From Dethiobacter sp. (lineage in GTDB: Bacteria; Bacillota_D; Dethiobacteria; Dethiobacterales; Dethiobacteraceae): 25,304 nt of DNA. Under the pieces are notes generated by a model that saw nothing but the letters and a program-made list of their open reading frames with translations, did not search any database and was not told where the DNA came from. Position 1 is the stretch's first letter, and every line of letters starts with the position of its first letter. Where the stretch lies: assembly GCA_018333395.1 (NCBI GenBank), contig JAGXSQ010000002.1:1-25304 (forward strand). Reading direction: 5' to 3'. Shown one piece after another: positions 24,783-25,304 of this stretch. A program made the translations under genes and the position numbers.

Positions 24783-25199
24783 ATGGAACTAGTAAACGAA
24801 ACTAAAATAGGTGTGTGTCAAGGCACCTGCGTCAGCGAAGAGGTTAACAACGAATTCAAGGGTGAAACCTGGGAAGTAGGGGTTTATCTGGCGATGTCCA
24901 GACAAGCTCAGCGTGAAGGCTATCCCGAGATAGCTGTGGTGTTAAAAGAAATTGCCTGGGATGAAGCATGGCACGCTGCCCAATTCGCCGAACTAAGCGG
25001 CAAATTATCAACCAGCACTAAGGAGAATCTGGAGAAAATGCTTCATGGCGAAATTAGCGCCAATAAAGGCAAGCGTGAAGCTGCCCTAAAAGCAAAAGAA
25101 GCCGGTCTGGACCAGGCTCACGATGTTCTAGATGAGTCAAGCCGTGATGAAGCACGCCACGCCCGCGCCCTGAGAGGCCTTCTTGATCGTTACTTTTAA
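24783..25199 (+). CDS. Rubrerythrin-like ferritin-family diiron protein
   Basis: A 138-residue helical protein of the ferritin/rubrerythrin family, made only of the four-helix diiron domain; the rubredoxin domain of classical rubrerythrin is missing. Probable iron ligands are E28 or E31 (GETWE), E61 and H64 (DEAWH), E90 and E123 and H126 (DEARH), as in the paired ExxH layout of rubrerythrins. An N-terminal C12-x3-C16 pair precedes the helices. Expected role: reduction of peroxide or iron handling in an anaerobe. ATG 24783 has AAGGAGG upstream. It has its own promoter, a Fur/PerR-like box and a strong terminator, so it is a single-gene unit. The electron donor, if any, must be a separate protein. 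Confidence 0.88.
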   Translation: MELVNETKIGVCQGTCVSEEVNNEFKGETWEVGVYLAMSRQAQREGYPEIAVVLKEIAWDEAWHAAQFAELSGKLSTSTKENLEKMLHGEISANKGKREAALKAKEAGLDQAHDVLDESSRDEARHARALRGLLDRYF

Positions 25200-25212
25200 C
25201 GTCTCCTTCCTA

Positions 25213-25240
25213 GCGGCAGACCCAGGTCTGCCGCTTTTTT
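25213..25240 (+). terminator. Intrinsic terminator of the rubrerythrin-like gene
   Basis: GCGGCAGACC (25213-25222) and GGTCTGCCGC (25225-25234) form a perfect stem (9-10 bp, short loop) followed by TTTTTT (25235-25240). It lies 13 nt after the stop codon. Confidence 0.92.
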
Positions 25241-25276
25241 GGGGAAAAAATTTCGGAATCTTGGTCCGTAAGAAAG

Positions 25277-25296
25277 GGCGCCTGTTTTTAGGCGCC
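25277..25296 (-). terminator. Possible terminator of a convergent gene beyond the window
   Basis: GGCGCCT (25277-25283) and AGGCGCC (25290-25296) form a 7-bp stem with a 6-nt loop. On the minus strand it is followed by CTTTCTT, a weak T-tract, so it may end a leftward gene that lies to the right of the window. On the plus strand no T-run follows. Confidence 0.4.
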
Positions 25297-25304
25297 GATT
25301 CAGT

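Noticed and set aside
7955..25296. Shared GGCGCC hairpins at 7955-7970 and 25277-25296 as a dispersed repeat
   Set aside because: Only the GGCGCC core is shared; loops and flanks differ, as expected for independent GC-rich terminators.

Overview
The window reads as a chromosomal segment of an anaerobic, mid-GC Gram-positive of the class Clostridia (Peptococcaceae- or Dethiobacter-like). This is inferred from the gene order miaB-mutS-mutL-miaA-hfq-hflX-PLP lyase, a GSI-type glnA, strong AGGAGG-like ribosome binding sites, consensus sigma-A promoters, frequent TTG starts, a rubrerythrin-like protein and a YedE/LysR/desulfurase set known from selenium-metabolising Firmicutes. There is no phage, transposon, CRISPR or RNA gene that I can support.

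Layout. Positions 1-22455 are transcribed leftward. From right to left: a LysR regulator, a cysteine desulfurase-family enzyme and a Na+/Ca2+ exchanger-family protein (22455-19255); then a tightly overlapping RNA-modification and mismatch-repair operon miaB, mutS, mutL, miaA, hfq, hflX and a methionine gamma-lyase-family PLP enzyme (19019-9562); then glnA with its own consensus promoter, followed by a possible small membrane ORF and a terminator (9481-7949); then nth and a DUF502 membrane protein (7854-6580); then typA with its own promoter and terminator (6479-4625); then a CoA-binding protein, a small zinc-ribbon protein, an AI-2E-family permease and alaS (4555-20). Positions 22641-25199 are transcribed rightward: yedE, a TusA-like protein, a DUF3343 protein, a YggT protein and a rubrerythrin-like protein.

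The most distinctive part is the divergent cluster at about 20.4-24.2 kb. LysR, desulfurase, YedE, TusA and DUF3343 are the usual companions of selenium (or reactive sulfur) handling: import by YedE, passage on a TusA cysteine, release by a PLP desulfurase/selenocysteine lyase-like enzyme, and control by LysR. An 8-bp dyad in the divergent intergenic region overlaps the -35 of yedE and is the likely LysR operator. The DUF3343 gene has no ATG, GTG or TTG that would give a full-length product. Its N-terminal conserved segment is in frame with the TusA gene and separated from it by one TAA, so it must use a CTG start, another unusual start, or stop readthrough. This is the best candidate for something not yet described.

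Other points of note are a perfect 16-bp hairpin between hfq and hflX, a Fur/PerR-like box on the promoter of the rubrerythrin-like gene, and a possible small membrane ORF overlapping the end of glnA. Most of the rest is ordinary housekeeping DNA. Function calls are from recognised motifs and family knowledge, without database searches.
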